51,684 nucleotides of DNA from a virus: IMG/VR virus record IMGVR_UViG_3300032046_000036, positions 1-51,684 of that record; one strand, written 5' to 3'. Made by a program: the position numbers and the translations under genes. Position 1 is the first letter of the stretch, and each line of letters begins with the position of its first letter. Positions 33,115 through 40,884 of this stretch are shown here, in pieces. The notes beneath the pieces are model-generated. The model did not search any database. It worked only from the letters and a program-made list of their open reading frames with translations, and was not told the origin of the DNA.

Positions 33115-33326
33115 TATTTCTTTGTCTTGGGATTCTTCACCGCCTTGTCGGTTGTCGGCTCATCCATCGCCTTCTGCAAGGTTTCCTTAACCTCCTCAAC
33201 CTTCCACTCCTGCCCTTTGATTCCATCGGCGGTCATCTTAATTATATTGCCCCCTATTTTGACCTGCCTGTTCGTTCCCTCTCCGATGAAGAAGGAATAC
33301 CCTGTCCTTACCTTGTATTCCGGCAT
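33114..33326 (-). CDS. Small structural-region protein
   Basis: A 70-residue protein: a beta-rich N-terminus (KVRTGYSFFIGEG, VKIGGNIIKM) and a Lys-rich tail. It follows GAAAGGAGGGC. It lies between the decoration-like gene and the connector. The function is unknown. Confidence 0.55.
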   Translation of the reverse strand: MPEYKVRTGYSFFIGEGTNRQVKIGGNIIKMTADGIKGQEWKVEEVKETLQKAMDEPTTDKAVKNPKTKK

Positions 33327-33390
33327 AATGCCCTCCTTTCTTGCTGGTTAATGTTCCTGTTCCTGTTAGTGAAAACTATATATAATGACT

Positions 33391-33435
33391 GGTTCGGGCC
33401 CTGATGACCCGAACCTTGTGCCTCTATTAAGAGGC
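33391..33435 (-). other. Two hairpins after the decoration-like gene
   Basis: GCCTCT/AGAGGC (33420-33435, tetraloop) spans the stop codon, and GGTTCGGG/CCCGAACC (33391-33415) follows. Neither has a U-tract. They may stabilise the 3' end of the upstream message. Confidence 0.5.
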
Positions 33436-33831
33436 TGGTTTTATCTGGGCTTCACCCATTGAACACGACGCACCTACCAGGACGGTAGGACTGGAACCAC
33501 TCACAAAGGTGGTCGTCTGTGTGACCCGAATATACCTTTTCAGGCTTTTCAGGTCAACATCAATTTCCTTCACCGAATCGGCCGCAGTGATAGTCCCTGT
33601 GGCACCGCTCACATCCGCCGCATCGGAGAGGTTTGAGGCATCTCCGTGCTGGACTTTTATCGCCATTGACATACTGGTCGGAGACCCGCCAATTGCCCCT
33701 GTGATAACCGTCATAACCGCACTCTCATAACCCTTGCGGTCTATCACGGCACCATTCACCGCCGAACCGCCTGAATCCGACTGCGGACTCAATGCACGGA
33801 CAGTCTTGAGTTCACTACCTGTGTCTTTCAT
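33427..33831 (-). CDS. Putative capsid decoration protein
   Basis: A 134-residue protein immediately after the major capsid gene. SGGSAVNGAVIDRKGYESAVMTVITG is a pattern found in small phage proteins next to capsid genes that are thought to decorate the head. Ala/Ser/Thr-rich, beta-rich composition supports this. The intrinsic terminator at 33860 separates it from the capsid gene. Confidence 0.6.
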   Translation of the reverse strand: MKDTGSELKTVRALSPQSDSGGSAVNGAVIDRKGYESAVMTVITGAIGGSPTSMSMAIKVQHGDASNLSDAADVSGATGTITAADSVKEIDVDLKSLKRYIRVTQTTTFVSGSSPTVLVGASCSMGEAQIKPAS

Positions 33832-33859
33832 ATCTTTCTCCTTATATTAGTAACTGGTT

Positions 33860-33887
33860 AAAAAGGGGCGGGTTGATTGCCCGCCCC
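33860..33887 (-). terminator. Intrinsic terminator after the major capsid gene
   Basis: GGGGCGGG and CCCGCCCC form a perfect 8-bp stem with a 7-base loop, followed by five U. It would trim transcription downstream of the capsid gene, allowing capsid mRNA to be more abundant than connector mRNA. Confidence 0.8.
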
Positions 33888-33922
33888 TTCAACCCTTTGA
33901 CTTAAATACAACCCTTGATTGG

Positions 33923-35101
33923 TTACGCCAAGGCATCACTGCACAGGCAGAAGGATTCCGGATGCCTGAGAGCAATATCCACTTCCTGGATTATCCTGAC
34001 CCAGGTCTGGTTCTTCTCAAAAGCCTCGCCGGTCTCCATTGACGCCAATATTTCCAGTCCACCCCATTCGGCAATTATAAGGTCTGCCCAGTTACCGAAA
34101 TAGATTTCCGAACACACGGCTCCGCTTCCGCCTTTCACCAAGTTAATCGGAATCTGGGTGGTCTTCCTCACCGGGAATCCCGCAATGGTGAACTTACCAG
34201 GTGCGGTCGGGTCTGGCTGGAGATAATATTGCCCGTAAGTGTCCTTCAGTTTCCGCAGGGCATTCCAGGTTCTCGGATGCACCCCAAACCCCAACTTGCC
34301 GTCATCGGCATTGGCTAACTCAATTGAATAGAGCATATCATAGAGGTTATCAATAGTCGGGCTTGCTCCATTCGTGCCAAGTGCCAATGTGTTAATACTT
34401 GGGGTATTGGCAATACCCATCGGTTGGTTGGCAGTGCCACTGCCACGCAGGGCCGCAAGGTCAATCAGCCTCGCCAGAGTCAAGGCGATGTCGTTTCTGA
34501 CAAGCGCCTCGGCCGAGGGATTGGACAGTTTGAGCAATCGGTTTGACAGTTTCGTCATAGCCGACGCCTGTTTCGGGGTCAGACTCAACTGACCAAGGGT
34601 CGGGTCGCTAGCGGTGATTGCCGAGTTCTGCCCTACCCAGTAACCCGTTGCACCACCGGTCTGCTTCGGTATTTCTACCGGCGAACCGGTCAACCCGTCC
34701 AGGATGGTCGCACCCAGTTCACGAACCACTGTCTTTGCCCGAAGTAGTTCAATGACCTCTGCGACATACTCGGTTGGAACAATATATCCGCCGGCAGGCC
34801 CGGTATCCGTCCCGAGTGCTTTCCTTACCTGGTCTGAAACTTCCTTCTCAAACGGGGCATGGTCCCAGTTCTTAGTGGCTATCGCCACAATCATACGCTG
34901 GAACGAAAACTTGCCCTTGTTCTTGCCATCGTTGATGCCAGGGATGGATACTATCCTTGATTTATTAGCACCTTCTACCACAACAAGCCTCTGCTCCACA
35001 GACAAAATTTTCCCGTCTATTTCGCCAACTTGTGCGGAGACTTTACCCACGCTCTCATTAAGAGCCTTGAGCATAGCCAGTGCTTCTTCTTCCTTTGTCA
35101 T
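33923..35101 (-). CDS. Major capsid protein, HK97 fold
   Basis: A 392-residue protein. The first 50 residues form a short coiled-coil delta-like region (MLKALNESVGKVSAQVGEID). The body has HK97-family landmarks: GGYIVPTEYVAEVIELL, VVRELGATI, SNRLLKLSNPSAEALVRNDI, LRGSGTANQPMGIAN, and the C-terminal YFGNWADLIIAEWGG and IALRHPESF. It follows the protease gene and precedes a terminator, as usual. Confidence 0.92.
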   Translation of the reverse strand: MTKEEEALAMLKALNESVGKVSAQVGEIDGKILSVEQRLVVVEGANKSRIVSIPGINDGKNKGKFSFQRMIVAIATKNWDHAPFEKEVSDQVRKALGTDTGPAGGYIVPTEYVAEVIELLRAKTVVRELGATILDGLTGSPVEIPKQTGGATGYWVGQNSAITASDPTLGQLSLTPKQASAMTKLSNRLLKLSNPSAEALVRNDIALTLARLIDLAALRGSGTANQPMGIANTPSINTLALGTNGASPTIDNLYDMLYSIELANADDGKLGFGVHPRTWNALRKLKDTYGQYYLQPDPTAPGKFTIAGFPVRKTTQIPINLVKGGSGAVCSEIYFGNWADLIIAEWGGLEILASMETGEAFEKNQTWVRIIQEVDIALRHPESFCLCSDALA

Positions 35102-35115
35102 AACTTTCTCCTTTC

Positions 35116-36618
35116 TTATGGTTTAGGGTTCAGTTTATCATTAATCCCCTTGCCTTCCGTAAGGATAGCAGAGTAAAGGCTTTCCCCTTCGGTCTCTCCC
35201 TTAGGCTTATCGCCGGGATTGACCGGGGTTACCACTTTGCCTTCCTCAGGAAGTCTGGAGAGGATTTCCGTAACATTATCTTTTGTCAAACCAAGTTCAA
35301 TGGCCATACGGCTAATCGTATTAGTCATTCCATCAACTGCAACTAACATTTGTTGTATCATTTCTTCTATCTTAATTTCAGGGAATAACTTTGCCAGTTC
35401 TACTGCAGAGTATTCCCTGAATTCTGGCGCCTCTTTATCCCAGTGGACATAATGTCGTTTTAGATGGTTGAAAATTCCCTTACGGTCTCCCGCAGGAACA
35501 TCTATACCACCCCTCCCACCAAGCAATGCACCCATAGCCGCACGCACTCCACCCCATACCGCCTTGTTACCGCCATCCTTCCTGTGGTGTGGCAGTTTAT
35601 AGGATGCCCTTATGTCCGGGTTCGCACTGTCAACCCAGGCACATATCTTCTTGAGGACGTCCGGCTCTGTCCCCACGGTCTCAGCCGAGGCACTCCATGG
35701 TGCGTTCTCACTATCAAACCCGTAGTCGTGATAAGGAATAATGCCTTTTTCTATAGCATCCCCTTCAATATCACAATCCACTTCTTCTATATCTTTCCAT
35801 TCCGGCAATAACTCCCCTTTTCCTATATCTGGATGGTCGGCTACCCATTTCTTAGCAGTAGCCAAAGTCCACTCCGGCTTGGGGAATCTCAGGGCTTGGA
35901 TTTTCGTCCCGCCGGTAGGGTCTGTCTTCAAAGGGCCGACCAGCATAAAGATATTTACCCCCGGCATCTTTGCCCGGCGTATCCGCACGAATAAATCGGG
36001 ATTGCGGACGCGGTATCTTATCTCCGTCCAGTCTGGTTCGTCTTCCCAGATTTTCTCCGATATTTGTTCCCGTTCCTTACGGCTTATGAAAAACTTGTCC
36101 TCCATTACTTTCAGTTCTTCCTCATTGAATACCCCTTTTTGGAATGAATCAACCAGTGCATTGGGGTTGCACGGAATGGGGACAGCCGATAGTTCAAGTA
36201 GTTCCTGCGACAGAAAGTTCCTACCTCTTGCTATAGGATTGCCTTCTTCATCAAGCCTCGGCTCTGTCTTGTGTGGGATAAAACCTACCGAAGTCGCTTT
36301 CATAAACCCTCCACGATAAAGTTTGAAGATTGTATTGGCAAATGGGTAGGTATCCTTATCGGCAAACTTTATATTAAACCTTAACTTCCTGTCTTCCTTC
36401 TTTACCTCAACTGCCTTGCCGATGGGCGGTTGCTTGTAATCGTGAGCCCACATAAAGACGGGATTCTTCAGATAATTGTCAAGTTCCCATCCGTCAACCG
36501 AAATCACATCATCGTCGCGGTCAGGTGTTTCGTCAGAGCCAGTAAAAGACAATGTGTTTTCTTCGCCTTCTACTTCTTTGACCTCAAAATTAAATATCTT
36601 CTTCATTAGTTCTACCAT
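35116..36618 (-). CDS. Prohead protease fused to extra domains and scaffold-like tail
   Basis: About 500 residues (the second ATG, at 36618, has better spacing to GGAGG than the first). Residues 10-170 are an HK97-type S78 protease: DRDDDVISVDGWELDNYLKN, VFMWAHDYKQPPIG, MKATSVGFIP and LLELSAVPIPCNPNA. The mid-region holds two additional domains (about 195-270 and 300-405; AAMGALLGGRGGIDVPAGDR lies in the second), and the C-terminal 90 residues are helical and charged, like a scaffold. Normal proteases of this family are about 200 residues. Confidence 0.8.
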   Translation of the reverse strand: MVELMKKIFNFEVKEVEGEENTLSFTGSDETPDRDDDVISVDGWELDNYLKNPVFMWAHDYKQPPIGKAVEVKKEDRKLRFNIKFADKDTYPFANTIFKLYRGGFMKATSVGFIPHKTEPRLDEEGNPIARGRNFLSQELLELSAVPIPCNPNALVDSFQKGVFNEEELKVMEDKFFISRKEREQISEKIWEDEPDWTEIRYRVRNPDLFVRIRRAKMPGVNIFMLVGPLKTDPTGGTKIQALRFPKPEWTLATAKKWVADHPDIGKGELLPEWKDIEEVDCDIEGDAIEKGIIPYHDYGFDSENAPWSASAETVGTEPDVLKKICAWVDSANPDIRASYKLPHHRKDGGNKAVWGGVRAAMGALLGGRGGIDVPAGDRKGIFNHLKRHYVHWDKEAPEFREYSAVELAKLFPEIKIEEMIQQMLVAVDGMTNTISRMAIELGLTKDNVTEILSRLPEEGKVVTPVNPGDKPKGETEGESLYSAILTEGKGINDKLNPKP

Positions 36619-36638
36619 ATTCATATCCTCCTATTATT

Positions 36639-38783
36639 TTACGGCGCCTTGCTTGGTAGTGCTATGCACCGACAGTTTATCACATTACCGGGTTCGCCTT
36701 CTATATCTGACGGGTATTTCAACCCGTTTGAGAATTTGTTACCAACCATTATAACCTCTCCATCTATAGCGTGGTTATAAGGGCTTGCAGGCGGTTGCCT
36801 GACGAATTCATCTCTTGCTGATAACCACTCGTGATATTCCATCCCTTCCATTCTCATAGCCAGAAACCGCGTGCCGGATGAGGTCTGTGCGGTTTCTGTT
36901 CGGGCTATGGTTAGGGAACGGTTAGATGTGAAATTAAATACCGTCTTTATCCTGTCCTGTAATTCGTTTATAGTTTCTTTGGCATTGATACCTTCCATCA
37001 GTGTTTCTCGCAGATTGCTTCTAACGGTGTCATTTATGCCGACTACTTTTATCAGTTTCTTGTTAAGAAATTCAATCATTTTAGGGTCTGTTAAGTTGAA
37101 CAGAAATAGTCCGCCAGTTTCTTCTGCAAGTTGCTGTCCTGCCATTGTCATAATCGTTTCATAAAGCGGTCTCGTTATTTCCTTCAACCGCTTATTCCAT
37201 TCCTCTTGTGCAAATAATATCTGGTCAATATCTGAAGCCTCAACCTTTATAATGTCTTTTCCCCCTTCAAGTCGTTTCAATTGGTTGACGCGTAATTCAT
37301 AGACATACCGTTTTATCTTGCTCTGGAATTTTTTCTCATTGGGGTCAAGTATTTTCTCTACATAACTATCCCAATATTTCTTGCGGTCTATTTTTAGTGT
37401 TGACTGCCTTCGGACTGTCTCCTGTGCAGGTGGCGTTCTGGGTGACTGTTCTTCACTACCACCAACCAGTGATGATGCAGGGACTAATGCGAATGGAATA
37501 AACGACTCATTACCCCATGGGACATCTTCAAGATTGAGTTCCAGTCTCTTATTTATCTTGTTCAAGGGATAGTGCATATCAAATAATATCTTGGCTGACT
37601 CAAGTTTTACCTTGAAGTCTTCCTGCAATGCCTCAATTATAGAAGTATCAAAGTATCCCCATATCTGACCACCTTCAATGAACTTAAAGAATTTCCCCTC
37701 AACCACATCCATTAGGTAGTTCATCTTGGGTATGAGATTCTTCTGCCAAAAGCCTTTGTCTTGGGAAAGGGCGGTGGCGAAATTTAGGTCTTCATAGACT
37801 GACAGTTCCGATTTCGGCACTTTGAAAACCGCCATAATTTCGTCCCGATTCCACTTCCTCTGCTCAAGAAACAGCATATCGGTATGGCTTAACTGCGTCT
37901 GCTGGTATTCAATCCCGCCCTCCAGCATCGCTATCCGTCTCGCCTTACCCGGCCCTTTGTGCCTATCTTCCCACGACTGTCTGATGGCGGTTCGCTGTTC
38001 TTCAGTAAGCCCTTGCGTGCCTTTATAGACCAGTATACCACCGGGGTCGGCAGAATTCTCAAAGAACGCCGAGTTCCATCTCATTGCGTTCCAGTCCTGG
38101 TCTATTCCCATCTTTGCGGCGGAAAGTGGGGACAGCCCCCTGTAATAATTATAGGGATTGAAATATTTGAACTGGATGACCTGGGCAAGAGTGAGGTTAA
38201 TCGGCTCTAACTTGTTATCTTCCCTGTATTCCCATCCTATAATCATATTGTTTTTGACAATGGGCTTGAATTTTCTTCCGCTGACCGGCCATATTTCTGT
38301 AGGCAAAACCTCGTATTTTTCTTCACTCCCTTTCGGCTTCTCCAGTAACCACATACACTCGCCATCCAGCCCCAGATAAATCATTGTCGCTTCCCATAAC
38401 TGGCTCCGGCTTATACTGGGATTAGGATTGAGGAAAAGGTCGTATATCTTGCCTTCCTCAATTATCTTCGGGCTTTTTACCTCTCCTTTTGCCAGTTTGA
38501 ATGAGACTCTGGCTATATTCTGAGCGATGGCATTGATGCATCCATAAACCCACGAGTGCTGTGCGTATGGTTGTGTGAGTTCGTTCTGACCAAGCCTCAG
38601 CCTCAGGGATTGGAAGAAAGTAAGGTCGTCAGGAAGCGTTCCTACTTGCGACCCCTTGACCTTGCCATAAAGGAATTGGCGGGTTGTCCTATCAAGCGGT
38701 TTTGTTTCAGTCTTCACCGCCTTGGATGGTTTCGGTAACCTGTATTTGACTATCCGTTTTATATCGCTTTTTTTATTACTCAT
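36639..38783 (-). CDS. Portal protein fused to MuF-like minor head domain
   Basis: A 714-residue protein. The first ~440 residues are an HK97-family portal (SWVYGCINAIAQNIARVSF, LNPNPSISRSQLWEATMIYL, FEPINLTLAQVIQFKY-type region, VPKSELSVYEDLNFATALSQ). After a Ser/Pro/Gln linker, residues 460-714 form a phage Mu gpF/SPP1 gp7-type domain (IARTETAQTSSGTRFLAM, GMEYHEWLSARDE and the closing NCRC). Portal and MuF are usually separate genes, so this is a fusion. Confidence 0.85.
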   Translation of the reverse strand: MSNKKSDIKRIVKYRLPKPSKAVKTETKPLDRTTRQFLYGKVKGSQVGTLPDDLTFFQSLRLRLGQNELTQPYAQHSWVYGCINAIAQNIARVSFKLAKGEVKSPKIIEEGKIYDLFLNPNPSISRSQLWEATMIYLGLDGECMWLLEKPKGSEEKYEVLPTEIWPVSGRKFKPIVKNNMIIGWEYREDNKLEPINLTLAQVIQFKYFNPYNYYRGLSPLSAAKMGIDQDWNAMRWNSAFFENSADPGGILVYKGTQGLTEEQRTAIRQSWEDRHKGPGKARRIAMLEGGIEYQQTQLSHTDMLFLEQRKWNRDEIMAVFKVPKSELSVYEDLNFATALSQDKGFWQKNLIPKMNYLMDVVEGKFFKFIEGGQIWGYFDTSIIEALQEDFKVKLESAKILFDMHYPLNKINKRLELNLEDVPWGNESFIPFALVPASSLVGGSEEQSPRTPPAQETVRRQSTLKIDRKKYWDSYVEKILDPNEKKFQSKIKRYVYELRVNQLKRLEGGKDIIKVEASDIDQILFAQEEWNKRLKEITRPLYETIMTMAGQQLAEETGGLFLFNLTDPKMIEFLNKKLIKVVGINDTVRSNLRETLMEGINAKETINELQDRIKTVFNFTSNRSLTIARTETAQTSSGTRFLAMRMEGMEYHEWLSARDEFVRQPPASPYNHAIDGEVIMVGNKFSNGLKYPSDIEGEPGNVINCRCIALPSKAP

Positions 38784-39096
38784 CTATACGGTTTAATTTT
38801 TCTATCATAAGATTGTGTGCATGGTGGGTCTCTGTTGCAAAGTCCTTGATTGATTGTGTCAAACTCATCTGTGCCTGTATGTTTTCATTAATGTGATTGC
38901 CCAAAAAGTTTTGATATTTCGCAGTAATTTCTTTCCTCTCTGTTGTTGCCTCGTCTAATGACTTGACAAATTGTGCTTGGATATTCTCCTGTGATTTGAC
39001 AAACTTTTTCACTAGCCACCCCAAGAAGGATAGAAGGATGACGATTAGTCCGGATTGAATCCCATAATCCTTTATGATAGTTGCGATTCCATCCAT
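38776..39096 (-). CDS. Small membrane protein with coiled coil
   Basis: A 106-residue protein with one transmembrane helix (about residues 14-32, SGLIVILLSFLGWLVKKF) and a long charged helix behind it. It could be a holin-like, spanin-like or ejection-associated protein; the sequence does not decide. Its ATG lies just behind the intrinsic terminator at 39111, and GGAG partly follows the U-run. Confidence 0.5.
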   Translation of the reverse strand: MDGIATIIKDYGIQSGLIVILLSFLGWLVKKFVKSQENIQAQFVKSLDEATTERKEITAKYQNFLGNHINENIQAQMSLTQSIKDFATETHHAHNLMIEKLNRIDE

Positions 39097-39110
39097 CTAC
39101 ATCTCCGTAT

Positions 39111-39148
39111 AAAAAAAAAGCCCGAATGATTCGTCATCACTCGGACTT
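39111..39148 (-). terminator. Intrinsic terminator ending a small transcript
   Basis: A 13-bp stem (39136-39148 with 39118-39130, including two G-U pairs), a 5-base loop and nine U. It lies between a promoter (39263-39290) and the membrane protein gene, so it should end most transcripts there or act as an attenuator. Confidence 0.85.
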
Positions 39149-39250
39149 CGGTTCTTCCGTTAGTCCTATTGGCGGGATTGACTGGCTTCTTGTTTTCTGG
39201 CTATTAGCCTAACTTTTTGCCTTCTCTGTCGCACCCGCCTAAATTGACTT
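39111..39250 (-). ncRNA. Putative structured small RNA or attenuated leader
   Basis: The 140 bases between a promoter and an intrinsic terminator contain no open frame of note. GGCGGG (39234-39239) can pair with CCCGCC (39171-39176), enclosing a smaller hairpin GGCT-AAT-AGCC (39199-39209); the terminator hairpin follows. The arrangement suggests a small RNA or a riboregulator controlling readthrough into the downstream operon. No known family was recognised. Confidence 0.5.
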
Positions 39251-39262
39251 AATTATGCTATA

Positions 39263-39290
39263 AGAATAACACCAAAATCTGACTTGTCAA
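39263..39290 (-). promoter_or_regulatory. Putative sigma70 promoter for the small RNA
   Basis: TTGACA (39285-39290) with TATTCT (39263-39268) 16 bases away on the minus strand, preceded by AAAATTTAC. It is a weaker match than the other four promoters. The upstream 39291-39340 stretch is AT-rich with an imperfect palindrome (ATACTTTGTAAAGTAT). Confidence 0.5.
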
Positions 39291-39340
39291 GTAAATTTTA
39301 TATTTTAGGTGAGATAATTTTATACTTTGTAAAGTATAAA

Positions 39341-39532
39341 CTATGATGCAACCAAACTTTTATTACCCTCAAACCCCTTTATATATCCTTCCAAAAACGA
39401 TTCCTGCCATAACAACATAACCCAACGCTTTAGGGCTTCTCTTTCATTACCAGCCAGACAGGGAAAACCATCTAATACCTTGTCAAGGTTACTAATATCA
39501 ATATCCGATATGTCACTTTTTGGTAATTCCAT
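39341..39532 (-). CDS. Small acidic hypothetical protein
   Basis: A 63-residue protein, rich in Asp/Ser at the N-terminus, with one helix containing Trp residues (LKRWVMLLWQESFLEGY). The ribosome binding site is weak. No family was recognised. Confidence 0.45.
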   Translation of the reverse strand: MELPKSDISDIDISNLDKVLDGFPCLAGNEREALKRWVMLLWQESFLEGYIKGFEGNKSLVAS

Positions 39533-39542
39533 ACTTTATATT

Positions 39543-39746
39543 TTAAGACTTCTGTTGCTCACTTATCTTCTCCATCCTGTCCTTTATGAGTCTTGTCCGC
39601 TCGCTTCTTATCCTGATGGCTTGGCCGTTCTCCACCTCAATTATCAGTTTCCCCCAGAAACCGTCCCTCAACACATCAGGGAGTTCCTCAAGCAGGAGTT
39701 CGTATAGAGCCTTCTTCCGCAGTTCCTCTTGCGTTGTTTGTGCCAT
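39543..39746 (-). CDS. Small helical hypothetical protein
   Basis: A 67-residue protein, helical at both ends (QEELRKKALYELLLEELP; RTRLIKDRMEKISEQQ) around a short beta hairpin. It follows GGAGATAAACA. No family was recognised. Confidence 0.5.
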   Translation of the reverse strand: MAQTTQEELRKKALYELLLEELPDVLRDGFWGKLIIEVENGQAIRIRSERTRLIKDRMEKISEQQKS

Positions 39747-39767
39747 TGTTTATCTCCTTCAGATATA

Positions 39768-40130
39768 TTATTTGTTGTCTCTGAACATCTCAAACAATTT
39801 AGCCAGACATTGCTCGTTGTTGAACTTGATTATCAATGACCCGCGCCGTTTTCTTGGATGCAGGTAAAAAGCACCCTTCATCACATAAGGCACTTCCCTG
39901 TCCTGAAGGGATTTCTTAAAATCCATCAATTCCTTTTGGCCTTCCTGTAATTGAGCGGTCATCTCTTTCCGGCTTTCCTGAAGCCGTATTGATATGTCCC
40001 TGACTTGCTCAACAATCCCTTCATTGAATTTAGCGAGAGCCATACTAATTCCCGCTATGTCTGTCTGTATCATTTCTCTCATAGCCTTTACCCTGGGGTC
40101 TTCTTCCTTTTTCTTAAATGGCCACCACAT
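39768..40130 (-). CDS. Coiled-coil hypothetical protein
   Basis: About 120 residues from the ATG at 40130 (AAAGGAGAAAGAATT upstream). The N-terminus (MWWPFKKKEED) is followed by a long coiled coil (about 20-85) and a beta-rich, basic C-terminus (HPRKRRGSLIIKF). The function is unknown; the coiled coil suggests a structural or scaffolding role. Confidence 0.5.
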   Translation of the reverse strand: MWWPFKKKEEDPRVKAMREMIQTDIAGISMALAKFNEGIVEQVRDISIRLQESRKEMTAQLQEGQKELMDFKKSLQDREVPYVMKGAFYLHPRKRRGSLIIKFNNEQCLAKLFEMFRDNK

Positions 40131-40148
40131 AATTCTTTCTCCTTTCAA

Positions 40149-40340
40149 TTATTTGTCATTAGGAATTATACTTAATAAAATTATTAGCCCTATACCAACC
40201 ATTATCATTTCTTGGTCGTGCTGAAGTTTATAATGGTTGAATCGTTCGCGTTCGGTTGCACTTTCCGGGGGTTCACCAGTTACACATCCTGCTAATAGCA
40301 TTGTTGCTATTAGGATAATCACTAACAATATTCTTGACAT
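40149..40340 (-). CDS. Small lipoprotein with C-terminal hydrophobic segment (spanin-like)
   Basis: A 63-residue protein from the ATG at 40340 behind AAAGGAGATAATAAG. The signal peptide ends in lipobox LAGC (Cys 19) and a second hydrophobic segment covers about residues 46-58 (MIMVGIGLIILLSI). A lipidated N-terminus plus a C-terminal membrane segment is the layout of unimolecular spanins, though this protein is very short for one. It follows the tmRNA. Confidence 0.5.
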   Translation of the reverse strand: MSRILLVIILIATMLLAGCVTGEPPESATERERFNHYKLQHDQEMIMVGIGLIILLSIIPNDK

Positions 40341-40388
40341 CTTATTATCTCCTTTCAATTATGATTATAGGATTTCTCCTTTAATTTA

Positions 40389-40730
40389 TGGTGGAGGCGG
40401 GCGGAATTGCACCGCCGTCCATACGGACTTCCATAATAGCATCTACATCCATATTCAAGCGTTTTTTCTCAACGACTAACCGGTTGCTTGAACACCGATT
40501 AGCCATCCAGCAATAGTTTGTTTCAGGTATCCTACCTATTGCTATAGGAAACCATATCCGAAACTTTAGCGTCGCACCTGACTATCGGAGTCATCGGGTT
40601 TGACGAACGGCTATGCCGCTTTTCTTAAAGGTTCAGCAGTTAAGACTGCGACCGATTTTTAGCGTGGCCCTTCGGTCAACCACGGAATGCAACTATTACT
40701 TCCATCCGCTGTCGAATCTAATTCGCCCCC
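40389..40730 (-). ncRNA. ssrA: tmRNA (transfer-messenger RNA)
   Basis: A complete 342-base tmRNA. The acceptor stem pairs GGGGGCG (5') with CGCCUCC (3'), including the G3-U pair that specifies alanine, and the 3' CCA is encoded. The T-arm (GGCGG, 7-base loop, CCGCC) is intact, with loop UGCAAUU, and the conserved 5' GAUUCGAC is present. The tag reading frame begins GCA at 40649 after AAAAATCGGTC and reads AVLTAEPLRKAA before UAG (40611-40613). Pseudoknot-type stems follow the tag. tmRNA rescues stalled ribosomes and marks the products for proteolysis; the usual tag ends LAA, here KAA. Phage tmRNAs are known but rare. Confidence 0.93.
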
Positions 40731-40742
40731 AATTTGTTCGGT

Positions 40743-40868
40743 AATGGACATAGCCTCGTCAGAGTTTTTGATGGCAGTTGGGCGTCGTTACCACTGCCAC
40801 CGTTCTAACATCTCCTAACGACAAGGATGACTATGTCCATTTCCATAAATGCAGATGCTGAACTGCAT
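40743..40868 (-). ncRNA. Putative structured RNA between terminase and tmRNA
   Basis: The 154 bases between the terminase stop and the tmRNA 5' end contain a perfect 11-bp closing stem (40831-40841 with 40743-40753), an internal 7-bp hairpin (40793-40799 with 40772-40778) and shorter hairpins, forming a multibranched fold, plus a 6-bp hairpin just upstream (40849-40868). No long open frame is present. It could be a riboswitch-like leader, a processing signal for the tmRNA precursor, or an independent RNA. No known class was recognised. Confidence 0.5.
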
Positions 40869-40884
40869 ATAAACTTAATTACTA

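Noticed and set aside
40743-40868. Hammerhead-like core (CUGACGAG) in the RNA upstream of the tmRNA
   Set aside because: The matching GAAA segment and pairing stems are missing, and the sequence is used by the 11-bp closing stem.
40743-40868. T-box-like GGTGG element near the tmRNA
   Set aside because: No antiterminator, terminator or specifier loop is visible.
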